This document shows, in pieces, positions 42,219-50,668 of a stretch of 64,000 nt of DNA. How positions within the stretch are numbered: position 1 is the stretch's first letter; each line of letters begins with the position of its first letter. This DNA is from Bacteroidetes bacterium UBA1935 (GTDB lineage Bacteria; Bacteroidota; Bacteroidia; Chitinophagales; Chitinophagaceae). The stretch is taken from the NCBI GenBank assembly GCA_002337045.1, contig DDFF01000006.1:310001-374000 (forward strand), in the 5' to 3' direction. The notes beneath the pieces are model-generated. The model searched no databases and had not been told where the DNA came from. It saw only the letters and a program-made list of their open reading frames with translations. A program made the translations under genes and the position numbers.

Positions 42219-42911
42219 ATGAAAGAAGTAACAACGCAAGACCAAACGACGCATGAAAGTGCATCTTTGTCGCGCAGGAAATTTTTGAATTACGCGGGTG
42301 TCATTGCAGGTGCTGGTCTGCTGATTGCATCGTGCAAGAAAGATGATGTGCAACCAACGGCTGATGATGATACCATCAACCTCGGCTCGAATGATACAGG
42401 TTTGCTCAACTATGCCTATTTGCTGCAACAGCTTGAAGCTGCTTTCTATATTCAGGTTTTGAAAACACCTTATTCAGGTATGACAAAAACCGAAGAAGGT
42501 ATTTTTACTCAAATCAGGGATCATGAAATCGTCCACAGAGAATTGTTGAAAAACTATCTGGGTACAAACGGCATACCTCCAACAATTGAAAATGACTGGA
42601 GTTCTATCGACTTCTCATTGAAAAGCAGCGTAATGGCTAAAGCTAAATTCTTCGAAGAAGTATCAGTTGCAGGCCTTAATGGTATCTGCAGGCTGGTGAT
42701 TGCCGAAGAACATCTGGTTACACTTGCAAAAATGTCTGTAGTAGATGCCAGGCACTCAGCAGTTATCAATGATTTGATAACACCAGGTACATTTGCTGAA
42801 AAAACAGATGATAACGGTTTTGAAGTTTCTCAGGATCCTCAAAGTTCTATAGACATCACTAAGAAGTTTTTCAAGAAAAATATAACAGGCATTAATTTAC
42901 CTAAATACTAA
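42219..42911 (+). CDS. Ferritin-like protein with twin-arginine signal, lipid-anchor candidate
   Basis: A 230-residue protein. The signal SRRKFLNYAGVIAGAGLLIA has the twin-arginine consensus (SRRKFL) and is followed by SCKK, a possible lipobox Cys, so it may be a Tat-exported lipoprotein. The mature part is a four-helix ferritin-like domain with candidate metal ligands E in LLQQLEAAFY, E-x-x-H in RDHEIVHRE, E in FFEEVSVAG and D-x-x-H in VVDARHSAV, matching the Ferritin_2-type pattern except that the last carboxylate is Asp. It is in tandem with a paralogue at 42923 (11 bp gap), facing tatA. Confidence 0.88.
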   Translation: MKEVTTQDQTTHESASLSRRKFLNYAGVIAGAGLLIASCKKDDVQPTADDDTINLGSNDTGLLNYAYLLQQLEAAFYIQVLKTPYSGMTKTEEGIFTQIRDHEIVHRELLKNYLGTNGIPPTIENDWSSIDFSLKSSVMAKAKFFEEVSVAGLNGICRLVIAEEHLVTLAKMSVVDARHSAVINDLITPGTFAEKTDDNGFEVSQDPQSSIDITKKFFKKNITGINLPKY

Positions 42912-42922
42912 TAAGCATTCAG

Positions 42923-43735
42923 ATGAAACTTACAGATATACTGAAAGAAATAGAAAGTATACAGCCTGAAACATTTGAAAATGCTACGGGCCGCAGGGAT
43001 ATACTGAAAAATTTAGGTATTAAAGTAGCAGCTTTTGCTACACCATTTGCTGCAGCTTCTTTACTTAGTAATAAAGCGTCTGCTAAAACTACAGATATAC
43101 TTGCAGAGGCTATTGTGTTTGCATTGAGCATAAGCTATATGCAGTCTGCACTGTATACAAAAGCTTTGGCAACTTCAGGTTTGATACCTGCTTCAGCAGT
43201 AAATGACTTTACTAAAATATTGAAAGACAAAAATTCGCATGTAGCATATTGGAAATACCAACTGCAGGCTACAAATAACATTGTTCCTGCACAACCTACT
43301 TACGATTTTACTGCGAAGAACGCATTGCCTAAAGCGATGACAGATTATGGTACATTCCTTACAGTGGCACATGCGATAGAAGATGTAGGTGTCAGAGTAT
43401 ATCTTACTGCAGTAAATATGTTACTGAGCAACAAAGCTTTCAGGACAGATGCTGTAAATATAGCTACAACAAATGCGCGCCATGCAGCGCACGTTCGTAT
43501 GCAACGTCGCAATCTTGGTGTTGATATGATGGCTTGGGTTGTTGGTACAGAGCCTAACTCTATAGTTGGCGAAATCAAAAAAGCATATCAAAACGAGGAT
43601 AATACTACACAACTGAAAATAAATACGGTTGGTATCAATGGTTTTGCTATTTCTTTTAATGCTGCTACCGGTGCTTTTGACGAGCCAATGACAGATACAG
43701 ATGCCAAAATTTTCATGACTCCTTTCATCGATTAA
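42923..43735 (+). CDS. Ferritin-like paralogue with internal twin-arginine signal
   Basis: A 270-residue protein with a twin-arginine-type motif at about residue 21 (GRRDILKNLGIKVAAFATPF), preceded by an unusually long n-region of about 20 residues, then the ferritin-like four-helix domain: NARHAAHVRMQRRN is the position equal to DARHSA in the neighbour. The E-x-x-H pair of the neighbour reads K-N-S-H here (KDKNSHVAYW) and the last carboxylate is Asn, so the metal site looks incomplete. It probably folds like its partner but has lost the di-iron centre, perhaps acting as a structural partner. Closed by a terminator. Confidence 0.85.
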   Translation: MKLTDILKEIESIQPETFENATGRRDILKNLGIKVAAFATPFAAASLLSNKASAKTTDILAEAIVFALSISYMQSALYTKALATSGLIPASAVNDFTKILKDKNSHVAYWKYQLQATNNIVPAQPTYDFTAKNALPKAMTDYGTFLTVAHAIEDVGVRVYLTAVNMLLSNKAFRTDAVNIATTNARHAAHVRMQRRNLGVDMMAWVVGTEPNSIVGEIKKAYQNEDNTTQLKINTVGINGFAISFNAATGAFDEPMTDTDAKIFMTPFID

Positions 43736-43758
43736 TATATAACAATACTATACTGAAT

Positions 43759-43789
43759 AAAAAACGGAACCGATAAGGTTCCGTTTTTT
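43759..43789 (+). terminator. Rho-independent terminator
   Basis: AAAAAACGGAACC / GGTTCCGTTTTTT stem with a 5-nt loop after the ferritin-like pair. Confidence 0.9.
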
Positions 43790-46271
43790 ATTGTGGGTCA
43801 ATGTCTATTTGTATTTGCAATCCGTTATTACCACGCTCTCCGGTAATGTTTCTACGCTCGGTAATAATCATTTGTTTTACTTTATCCAACACCTTATTAT
43901 CCCGTTGGCATTTTATCCATACTTCCTGTATGAACTGATTGCGTATGCGTGGTACTAATGCCGGTACAGGGCCTTGTACAGATACACCAGCCACATTTTG
44001 CATCAGTGTTGCCATACGCATGGCGGCTTCAATTGCCTTAGGCTCGTCTTTGTGCTTGAAAGTTATTTTAATGAGTCTTGTAAATGGTGGATATGCAAAA
44101 TCGTAACGGTATTTTATTTCCTGTTCGTAAAATGCATTTACGTCATGATGCTTTACCCATTGCAATACGGGATGCGCAAGGTTATGGCCTTGTATGATGA
44201 CTTTACCAGCACCATCCATCCTGCCTGCACGGCCACTCACCTGTTCCATCAGTTGAAAGGCACGTTCATTCACCCTGAAATCGGGGTAACTAAGTAAGCT
44301 ATCTGAGCTGAGAATACCAACCAGCGATACCCCTGCAAAGTCCAGCCCTTTCACTACCATTTGTGTACCAATCAGTACATCTATTTTATGCTGCTCTACT
44401 TCGTCCAGCAATTGCTGCATGCTTTGTTTGCCACGCATGCTGTCTATATCCATACGCGCAGTGCGTACTTTAGGGAATAGTGTCTGTATTTCTTCTTCTA
44501 TCTTTTCTGTGCCAAAGCTTTTGCTTTGTATACGATTGCCGCCGCACCACGGGCAGGTATGTACAATGGCAGAGCGCTGTCCGCAATAGTGGCAATGCAG
44601 CTTGTCTGTGCTTTTGTGATAGGTTAGCGCTACCGCACAGTTTTTGCACTGTGGTACCCACCCGCACATAGTACATAGCTGGAATGGCGCATAACCTCTG
44701 CGGTTTTGAAACAGAATTACCTGCTTACCTTTTTGCAATGTTTCTGCAATGGCAGTGTACAATTCGGGTGTTATGAGTTTTATGCCCTGCTGTTTCAAAT
44801 GTTCCAGCGTGCCGGCGTTTATCATTTGTATAGATGGCATGCGCACACCCATGTATCGCTCTTTGAGCAGTATATAGGCATACTTACCTTGCTTGGCATT
44901 ATACAGGCTTTCTACAGATGGCGTTGCAGAGCCGAGTATTGTTTTGGCCTTATGCAGCGATGCCAGATATATGGCAGCATCGCGTGCATGAAAACGCGGA
45001 GCAGGGTCTTTTTGTTTGTAAGAACCATCATGCTCTTCATCGGCTATTATCAGCCCCAGTTCCTGATATGGTAGCCATAGTGCAGAACGCGGGCCTATCA
45101 CTACCTTGTATTTTTCTGTGCGTACTTTCTCCCATATCTCTACCCGCTCATTATTACTGAATCTGGAATGGTATACGCCCAGCTCTTCGCCAAAGTAAGC
45201 ATATAGCCTGCTTACCAGTTGTGTAGTTAGTCCTATTTCGGGCAACAGAAATAGGGCCTGCTTACCCGATGCAATACATTCTTTTATCTTGTGGATGTAT
45301 ATCAGCGTTTTACCGCTACCTGTTACGCCTTGCAGCAGTGCAACGTTCTTTTCATCAAGTCCTGCGCTTAGCTCTTCAAAGGCTTTTTGCTGTGCTGGTG
45401 TAAAAGTTATTTCTTTATTCACCTCCTCGCCGGTATATTGCAATCTGTCTATATCACGTTCCTCTATTCTGAAAACACCCTTGTCTGCCAGCGATTTTAT
45501 CTGTGCGGCTGTAGCTCCGCTTCGCTCTACCAAATCTCGCTGACGCACGGTTTTGTTTCTCATGCTCAGCTCTGTGTATGCCATCAGCACATCTAGCTGT
45601 TTTGGTGCGCGGGTCAATTCATCAAAAAGCTTGTGGAGTGCTTCTTCTTTATCGTAGGCTTGTGTCAGCGAAATTACTTTCTCTGTTTTCGGCTTGTAGG
45701 CAGGTTCCAACTCATCAAATATCTCCACAACTTCATTTTCTATCAGTTCGTTCAGCACAGAAGTCAGGTGTCGGCTACCAACAAGTGTGCGCAAATCGCT
45801 GATGGTCAGTTCTTTTCTGGTTTCCAGCGCTTCGGCAGCAGGATATGCCTCGTTGCTCCATTCGTAAACTACATCATTATGTACAGGCATCCATTTCAGG
45901 GTGGTTTCACCAATCAGCTTCAGGTGAGATGGTAGTGCAGATTGCATTACTTCTCCCGGTGCTGCTGCATAGTAATGTCCTATCCATTGCCAGAAACGCA
46001 ATTGTGTTCGATTAACAATCGGCTGCTCGTCTATGATGCTTTTAATAGGTTTTATCTCGTACGATTCAGGTTTGTTGCTGTGTATTCTTGCCACAATGCC
46101 CGAGTACAGTTTGTTGCGGCCAAGAGATACCTCTACACGCATGCCTACTTCCAGCAGAGGCTGCATGTCTGTAGGTACACCATACGTAAGTGCCTGAGGC
46201 AGATTGAGGGGCAGAATAATATCTGCAAACATGGCTCCCCCCTGTTGACCGGCAAATAACGATGATGACAT
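43788..46271 (-). CDS. priA: Primosomal protein N' (replication restart helicase PriA)
   Basis: An 827-residue PriA. Walker A in LLQGVTGSGKTLIYI; the DEEHD box in LIIADEEHDGSYKQKDPAP; Zn-binding cysteines CTMCGWVPQCKNC, CHYCGQRS and CPWCGGNR; later motifs QMVVKGLDFAGV, GRAGR. It restarts stalled forks by loading the replicative helicase. The last residues sit beside the ferritin-like operon's terminator. A start at M14 (46232) is possible because the first 13 residues (SSSLFAGQQGGA) are not typical. Confidence 0.95.
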   Translation of the reverse strand: MSSSLFAGQQGGAMFADIILPLNLPQALTYGVPTDMQPLLEVGMRVEVSLGRNKLYSGIVARIHSNKPESYEIKPIKSIIDEQPIVNRTQLRFWQWIGHYYAAAPGEVMQSALPSHLKLIGETTLKWMPVHNDVVYEWSNEAYPAAEALETRKELTISDLRTLVGSRHLTSVLNELIENEVVEIFDELEPAYKPKTEKVISLTQAYDKEEALHKLFDELTRAPKQLDVLMAYTELSMRNKTVRQRDLVERSGATAAQIKSLADKGVFRIEERDIDRLQYTGEEVNKEITFTPAQQKAFEELSAGLDEKNVALLQGVTGSGKTLIYIHKIKECIASGKQALFLLPEIGLTTQLVSRLYAYFGEELGVYHSRFSNNERVEIWEKVRTEKYKVVIGPRSALWLPYQELGLIIADEEHDGSYKQKDPAPRFHARDAAIYLASLHKAKTILGSATPSVESLYNAKQGKYAYILLKERYMGVRMPSIQMINAGTLEHLKQQGIKLITPELYTAIAETLQKGKQVILFQNRRGYAPFQLCTMCGWVPQCKNCAVALTYHKSTDKLHCHYCGQRSAIVHTCPWCGGNRIQSKSFGTEKIEEEIQTLFPKVRTARMDIDSMRGKQSMQQLLDEVEQHKIDVLIGTQMVVKGLDFAGVSLVGILSSDSLLSYPDFRVNERAFQLMEQVSGRAGRMDGAGKVIIQGHNLAHPVLQWVKHHDVNAFYEQEIKYRYDFAYPPFTRLIKITFKHKDEPKAIEAAMRMATLMQNVAGVSVQGPVPALVPRIRNQFIQEVWIKCQRDNKVLDKVKQMIITERRNITGERGNNGLQIQIDIDPQ

Positions 46272-46378
46272 AAGTCTGCAAGTTAATTAGTAAGCCATAA
46301 TATTTATCACCAATGTAGAATTAACAACATACAACATTGTGCCATAGCCTCTTGGCATAGCATTTGCATAATATATCG

Positions 46379-46386
46379 TACCTTTG
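46379..46386 (+). promoter_or_regulatory. -7 promoter element TACCTTTG for clpX
   Basis: Exact TAnnTTTG match ending 22 nt before the ATG at 46409; it argues against an upstream in-frame ATG at 46364. Confidence 0.6.
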
Positions 46387-46408
46387 CAGACTAAACTATT
46401 GCAACGAA

Positions 46409-47653
46409 ATGGCTAAGCAGACTGAAAGAAAATGTTCCTTTTGTGACCGTGCAGAGAGCGATGTAAACATCCTCTTCACAGGCATGAAAGGTAATATTTG
46501 TGACCAGTGCATAGAAAATGCTCATCATTTATTGCAGGAAGCAAACGGCGACATGAATAAGCCGCAATCATCGAAGAGTGACCTGCAACAACATAAACTA
46601 TACAAACCACGCGAAATCAAAGCATTTCTTGACCAATACGTTATAGGTCAGGACGATGCAAAGAAGGTAATGGCTGTTGCCATGTACAACCACTATAAGC
46701 GCCTGATGCAACCTGCACAGGATGATGTAGAGATTGAAAAGTCTAATATCATCATGGTGGGCGAAACAGGTACGGGTAAAACATTGTTGGCAAAAAGTAT
46801 AGCGCGTTTGCTGCAGGTGCCTTTTGCTATAGTAGATGCTACCGTATTTACCGAAGCGGGCTATGTGGGCGAAGACGTTGAAAGTATCCTTTCCCGTTTG
46901 TTACAGTCTTGCAACTTTGATGTAGCTGCTGCTGAACGTGGTATTGTATATATAGACGAGATAGACAAAATAGGCCGTAAGAGCGATAACCCATCTATAA
47001 CACGCGATGTGAGTGGTGAGGGTGTGCAGCAGGCTATGCTGAAACTGCTGGAAGGTTCTGAAGTATTGGTACCGCCGCAAGGTGGTCGCAAGCACCCTGA
47101 GCAGAAGATGGTGAAAGTGAATACACAAAACATCCTCTTTATCTGTGGTGGTGCTTTTGAGGGTATCGATAAAATGATTGCCCGCAGGGTACAGACATCG
47201 GCATTAGGGTTCAATTCTATCAAAGCAACAAAAGATATAGACCGTGCAAATCTGCTGCAGTATGTAAACGCACAAGATTTGCGCACATTTGGCTTGATAC
47301 CTGAATTGCTGGGCCGTTTGCCTGTGGTTACATACCTGAATCCGCTGGATCCAAGTGCGCTGAAACGCATATTGACAGAGCCTAAGAATGCACTTATCAA
47401 GCAGTACCAAAAACTGTTTGAATACGAAGGAGTGAAGCTGGAAGTAGAAGATACAGCGTTGGACTATATGGTAGAAAAAGCAGTACAGTTCAAACTGGGT
47501 GGCCGTGGCTTGAGGGCTATTTGTGAGATGATACTTACAGATGCCATGTTCGACCTGCCATCTGAAAAGAATGAAGAAGTGTTCTACCTCTCGCTCGACT
47601 ATGCAAAGCAAATGCTGGAACATTCGAAACTGGACTACCTGAAAGCAGCTTAA
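46409..47653 (+). CDS. clpX: ATP-dependent Clp protease ATP-binding subunit ClpX
   Basis: A 414-residue ClpX. The N-terminal zinc finger is CSFCDRAE...CDQC (C4), then Walker A MVGETGTGKTLLAKS, Walker B VYIDEIDKIG, the GYVGEDVESIL pore loop and the C-terminal sensor region (GARGLRAICE-like, here GGRGLRAICE). It unfolds substrates for ClpP and remodels proteins by itself. It has a private promoter at 46379; the neighbouring clpP is not in the window. The ATG at 46409 is the family start. Confidence 0.97.
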   Translation: MAKQTERKCSFCDRAESDVNILFTGMKGNICDQCIENAHHLLQEANGDMNKPQSSKSDLQQHKLYKPREIKAFLDQYVIGQDDAKKVMAVAMYNHYKRLMQPAQDDVEIEKSNIIMVGETGTGKTLLAKSIARLLQVPFAIVDATVFTEAGYVGEDVESILSRLLQSCNFDVAAAERGIVYIDEIDKIGRKSDNPSITRDVSGEGVQQAMLKLLEGSEVLVPPQGGRKHPEQKMVKVNTQNILFICGGAFEGIDKMIARRVQTSALGFNSIKATKDIDRANLLQYVNAQDLRTFGLIPELLGRLPVVTYLNPLDPSALKRILTEPKNALIKQYQKLFEYEGVKLEVEDTALDYMVEKAVQFKLGGRGLRAICEMILTDAMFDLPSEKNEEVFYLSLDYAKQMLEHSKLDYLKAA

Positions 47654-47686
47654 TTATATTTTTTAACCCCATAATACTAAGCGAAC

Positions 47687-48001
47687 ATGGAAAACAATTT
47701 GCTGGAACAACTGAAAGCTAAAGCAGGCCTCAGCGAAGAGCAGGCACTGAAAGCAGTGCAAACCATTGCGGACTTTATTAAAAGTAAAGTGCCGCCAATG
47801 ATGCACGGTATGATAGATAACTTCCTGACAGAGGAAGAAAGTATTATGGACAAAATGAAAGACATTGCCGACACTGCAAAAGACAACGTGGAAGATTTTG
47901 CGAAAGACGCAGGCGAGAAGATGAGCGAGTTTGGTGCCAAAGCACAGGATGCTACCAAAGACGCACTGGACAAGCTGAAAGGCTTTATGAAAAAAGACTA
48001 A
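47687..48001 (+). CDS. Small helical protein with LEA-like repeats
   Basis: A 104-residue soluble protein. Residues 1-55 form helices (LEEQLKAKAGLSEEQALKAV-like); the last ~50 residues are an amphipathic charged helix with a repeating AKDNVEDFAKDAGEK / AKAQDATKDALDKLKG pattern of the LEA/YtxH kind. Such proteins are often stress-induced or disordered chaperone-like; I infer nothing firmer. It lies 33 bp after clpX on the same strand, so it may be co-expressed with that protease adapter. Confidence 0.7.
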   Translation: MENNLLEQLKAKAGLSEEQALKAVQTIADFIKSKVPPMMHGMIDNFLTEEESIMDKMKDIADTAKDNVEDFAKDAGEKMSEFGAKAQDATKDALDKLKGFMKKD

Positions 48002-48011
48002 GCAATAAGAT

Positions 48012-48038
48012 AAAAGCCCTGCAATCTGCAGGGCTTTT
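48012..48038 (+). terminator. Rho-independent terminator
   Basis: AAAAGCCCTGCA / TGCAGGGCTTTT stem with a 3-nt loop followed by T. Confidence 0.9.
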
Positions 48039-48039
48039 T

Positions 48040-48426
48040 TTATAAAGGATATTTCAGCACGAAGTGTTGTTTCTCTTTCACGTCCGGATTGTAAACAAGC
48101 AGACCTAAGCTATATAGATCTATACTGATAATAACGCCTTGAGTATCATGAGCCAATGTATACCACTTATCTGTAGCTACTGCGTTGGAATGAATACCCC
48201 TGATGGCTTTTACTGATAATGTATTGGATGATTGAATCTCTACATCATCATTCACCCATGCTACAACATCTCCGAAATAAGCATTGATGCGTTCTTCCAA
48301 CGATAAGTTCGACTTTACACCAAGACAATTATCTATAAATGAATACACAAACGGAGAGTGTATGCCATGCCTTGTTTTCGCCTGCAGGCGGTATCGGATG
48401 TATGCAGTAAAACTATGGAAGTCCAT
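48040..48426 (-). CDS. SAM-methyltransferase-like gene with its core missing
   Basis: A 128-residue product from the ATG at 48426, which overlaps the folA stop codon (TAATG on the minus strand). The first ~40 residues (YIRYRLQAKTRHGIHSPFVY) and the last ~65 (SIDLYSLGLLVYNPDVKEKQ and HFVLKYP, with IRGIHS as the usual DDIHWS-type element) match the two ends of a class I methyltransferase family of about 240 residues in this phylum. The SAM-binding Rossmann core between them is missing. Either a degraded gene with an in-frame internal loss or a derived small protein. Confidence 0.65.
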   Translation of the reverse strand: MDFHSFTAYIRYRLQAKTRHGIHSPFVYSFIDNCLGVKSNLSLEERINAYFGDVVAWVNDDVEIQSSNTLSVKAIRGIHSNAVATDKWYTLAHDTQGVIISIDLYSLGLLVYNPDVKEKQHFVLKYPL

Positions 48427-48932
48427 TAAATCTCTTTGATTCTTTCCCATTGTTGGAAAGTGAAATCGAAAGCGTGTTTTTCATCTGCCTTATGCTCTTC
48501 CTGCCATACCAGTTTCCAGTGTGCGTGGTTGATGTGAGGGAAGAATGTATGCGCATCATCAATGGTAGTATGTACTTGTGTCAGGTACAGCCTGTCAATC
48601 AGGTTCATCGTCTCACTGAATATCACACCTCCACCAATTATGAAGCCCTCTTCTGTATTCTCCTGCTCCATACGTGCTATACCCTGTTGTATGTCGTGGT
48701 ATAGTAGTACACCATCTGGTAGTTGCAGGTCTTTTTGGTGAGATACTACAATATGCAGCCTGTTTTTCAGGACACCGCCCAACGATTCAAAAGTCTTTCG
48801 TCCCATGAGCATTGGTTTGCCAAGTGTGGTACGTTTAAAGAATTTCAAATCTTCAGGCAGGTGCCATGGCAACTGATTATCTCTGCCAATGGCATGATTG
48901 TCTGAAATGGCTACAATTGCAGAAAGTATCAT
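48426..48932 (-). CDS. folA: Dihydrofolate reductase
   Basis: A 168-residue DHFR. The classic opening is ISDNHAIGRDNQLPWHLPED with the folate-binding Asp (conserved E/D-LK) in EDLKFFKRTTLGKP; the NADPH segment is MLMGRKTFESLG and EEGFIIGGGVIF (GG motif). It makes tetrahydrofolate and is followed on the same strand by the truncated methyltransferase gene; thyA lies 37 bp upstream on the same strand, its usual partner. Confidence 0.95.
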   Translation of the reverse strand: MILSAIVAISDNHAIGRDNQLPWHLPEDLKFFKRTTLGKPMLMGRKTFESLGGVLKNRLHIVVSHQKDLQLPDGVLLYHDIQQGIARMEQENTEEGFIIGGGVIFSETMNLIDRLYLTQVHTTIDDAHTFFPHINHAHWKLVWQEEHKADEKHAFDFTFQQWERIKEI

Positions 48933-48940
48933 ATAGTATA

Positions 48941-48948
48941 CAAAGGTA
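48941..48948 (-). promoter_or_regulatory. -7 promoter element TACCTTTG for folA
   Basis: Exact TAnnTTTG match on the minus strand, ending 8 nt before the ATG at 48932; nearly leaderless. Confidence 0.6.
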
Positions 48949-48969
48949 ACAAACTAAAACAGCTTGTAA

Positions 48970-49764
48970 TTATATAGCTACAGGCGCTTTAATATGCGGG
49001 TGAGATTGGTAATTCTCCAATGTAAAATCCTCAAACTTAAAGTCGAAGAGGTCTTTTACATCCGGATTTATTTTCATTGTCGGCAGCGGGAATGGAGTAC
49101 GCGTCAGTTGCAGTTTTGCCTGCTCTACGTGGTTGCTATAAAGATGTACATCGCCGAATGTGTGTATGAATTCACCATACTGCAGCCCGCATACTTGTGC
49201 CATCATCATCGTCAGTAAAGCATAGGATGCAATGTTGAAAGGCACACCCAGAAACACATCTGCACTACGCTGATAAAGCTGGCAGCTAAGCTTGCCGTTT
49301 GCTACATAAAACTGAAACAATGCGTGGCAAGGGGTCAGGGCCATTTTTTGCAGGTCGCCCACATTCCAGGCATTTACTATCATGCGGCGGCTGTCGGGGT
49401 TTGTTTTGATGGTGTTCAGTACGTCTTTTATCTGGTCGTGTACCTGCCCGTCTGCACCTACCCAGCTACGCCATTGGTGTCCGTATACCGGTCCCAGGTC
49501 GCCGTTTTCGTCAGCCCACTCGTCCCATATACCTACACCGTTATCCTTCAGGTATTTAATATTGGTATCTCCTTTCAGAAACCACAGCAACTCGTGTATA
49601 ATAGATTTCAGGTGAAGTTTCTTGGTAGTTAGCATCGGGAAACCCTCCTGCAGATCGAAACGCATCTGATAACCAAAGCAACTGATTGTACCTGTGCCAG
49701 TACGGTCGCTTTTTTCTACACCTGTATCTAAAATATGTTGAAGTAAATCGAGGTATGATTGCAT
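48970..49764 (-). CDS. thyA: Thymidylate synthase
   Basis: A 264-residue folate-dependent ThyA. Active-site Cys in MALTPCHALFQFYV, the preceding RRMIVNAWNVGDL, the family-typical QLYQRSADVFLGVPFNIASY and FTLENYQSHPHIKAPVA are all present. It methylates dUMP using methylenetetrahydrofolate, giving dihydrofolate that FolA (next gene) recycles. The ATG at 49764 is used because the TACCTTTG promoter at 49785 lies between it and an earlier in-frame ATG (49803). Confidence 0.96.
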   Translation of the reverse strand: MQSYLDLLQHILDTGVEKSDRTGTGTISCFGYQMRFDLQEGFPMLTTKKLHLKSIIHELLWFLKGDTNIKYLKDNGVGIWDEWADENGDLGPVYGHQWRSWVGADGQVHDQIKDVLNTIKTNPDSRRMIVNAWNVGDLQKMALTPCHALFQFYVANGKLSCQLYQRSADVFLGVPFNIASYALLTMMMAQVCGLQYGEFIHTFGDVHLYSNHVEQAKLQLTRTPFPLPTMKINPDVKDLFDFKFEDFTLENYQSHPHIKAPVAI

Positions 49765-49784
49765 TGTTTCCTGCTGATTTGTAA

Positions 49785-49792
49785 CAAAGGTA
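49785..49792 (-). promoter_or_regulatory. -7 promoter element TACCTTTG for thyA
   Basis: Exact TAnnTTTG match on the minus strand, ending 20 nt before the ATG at 49764. Confidence 0.6.
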
Positions 49793-49950
49793 CATCGGTA
49801 CAAAACATCTGCCTGCTCAAAAAACTAACATATTGCTATTGTGTGTTAATAACTCAGGATATTAGTATTTATCATGTAATGTCATTCTCCCGGCAAGAAT
49901 TAGACAATTACAATCAGGCTTTGTATTTTGCAGCCTTATTATATCTGGCG

Positions 49951-50667
49951 ATGAGCTATACACTGTCTATAGTAATACCTGCATACAACGAAGGCCGAAC
50001 GATTCACTTTATATTAAATAAAGTGAAGGCTGTAAACCTGATTGGTGATGGTAAGAAAGAGGTAATTATTGTAAATGATTGCTCTAAGGACAATACTGAG
50101 GAAGCAATTGTGGCATATAAAGAAGCAAATCCCGATTTGCCGATTACATATTATAAGCACGAGGTAAACCAAGGGAAAGGGGCCGCCTTACATACAGGTA
50201 TAAATAAAGCTACAGGTGATTATGTTGTCATTCAGGATGCTGATCTGGAATATGACCCTGAAGAATTCAATATACTGATGAAGCCCGTGTTGGATGGCTT
50301 TGCCGATGTGGTTTATGGTTCTCGTTTCATGGGCGGTAATGCACACAGGATACTGTTCTTTTGGCACTCAATAGGCAACAGATGGCTTACAATGGCATCT
50401 AATATGTTTACTAATCTGAATCTTACAGATATGGAAACATGTTATAAGCTGTTCAAAAGGGAAATGATACAAGGGTTGAAGCTGGAGGAAAAGCGTTTCG
50501 GTTTCGAGCCTGAAGTAACAGCCAAAATATCACGTATACCTAAAGTACGCATCTACGAAGTAGGTATATCTTACTATGGCCGTACCTATGAAGAAGGTAA
50601 GAAAATAGGCATGAAAGATGCTTTCAGAGCATTATATTGCATTATAAAATATAATATATTCAGATAA
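49951..50667 (+). CDS. GT2 family glycosyltransferase (dolichyl-phosphate mannosyltransferase-like)
   Basis: A 238-residue GT-A enzyme. SIVIPAYNEGRTIHFI is the N-terminal signature, VNDCSKDNTEE holds the first Asp, QDADLEYDPEEF the D-x-D, and TDMETCYKLFKREMIQGL the acceptor-side motif of DPM1-like proteins. No transmembrane helices at the C-terminus. It may put a sugar on polyprenyl phosphate. The start at 49951 follows the family; longer in-frame starts at 49759 or 49879 run through upstream DNA with no homology. It is separated by 1 bp from the carbonic anhydrase-like gene, so one operon. Confidence 0.88.
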   Translation: MSYTLSIVIPAYNEGRTIHFILNKVKAVNLIGDGKKEVIIVNDCSKDNTEEAIVAYKEANPDLPITYYKHEVNQGKGAALHTGINKATGDYVVIQDADLEYDPEEFNILMKPVLDGFADVVYGSRFMGGNAHRILFFWHSIGNRWLTMASNMFTNLNLTDMETCYKLFKREMIQGLKLEEKRFGFEPEVTAKISRIPKVRIYEVGISYYGRTYEEGKKIGMKDAFRALYCIIKYNIFR

Positions 50668-50668
50668 T

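Noticed and set aside
49765..49803. Longer thyA start
   Set aside because: The TACCTTTG promoter lies between this ATG and the family start, so the longer form would not be in the message.
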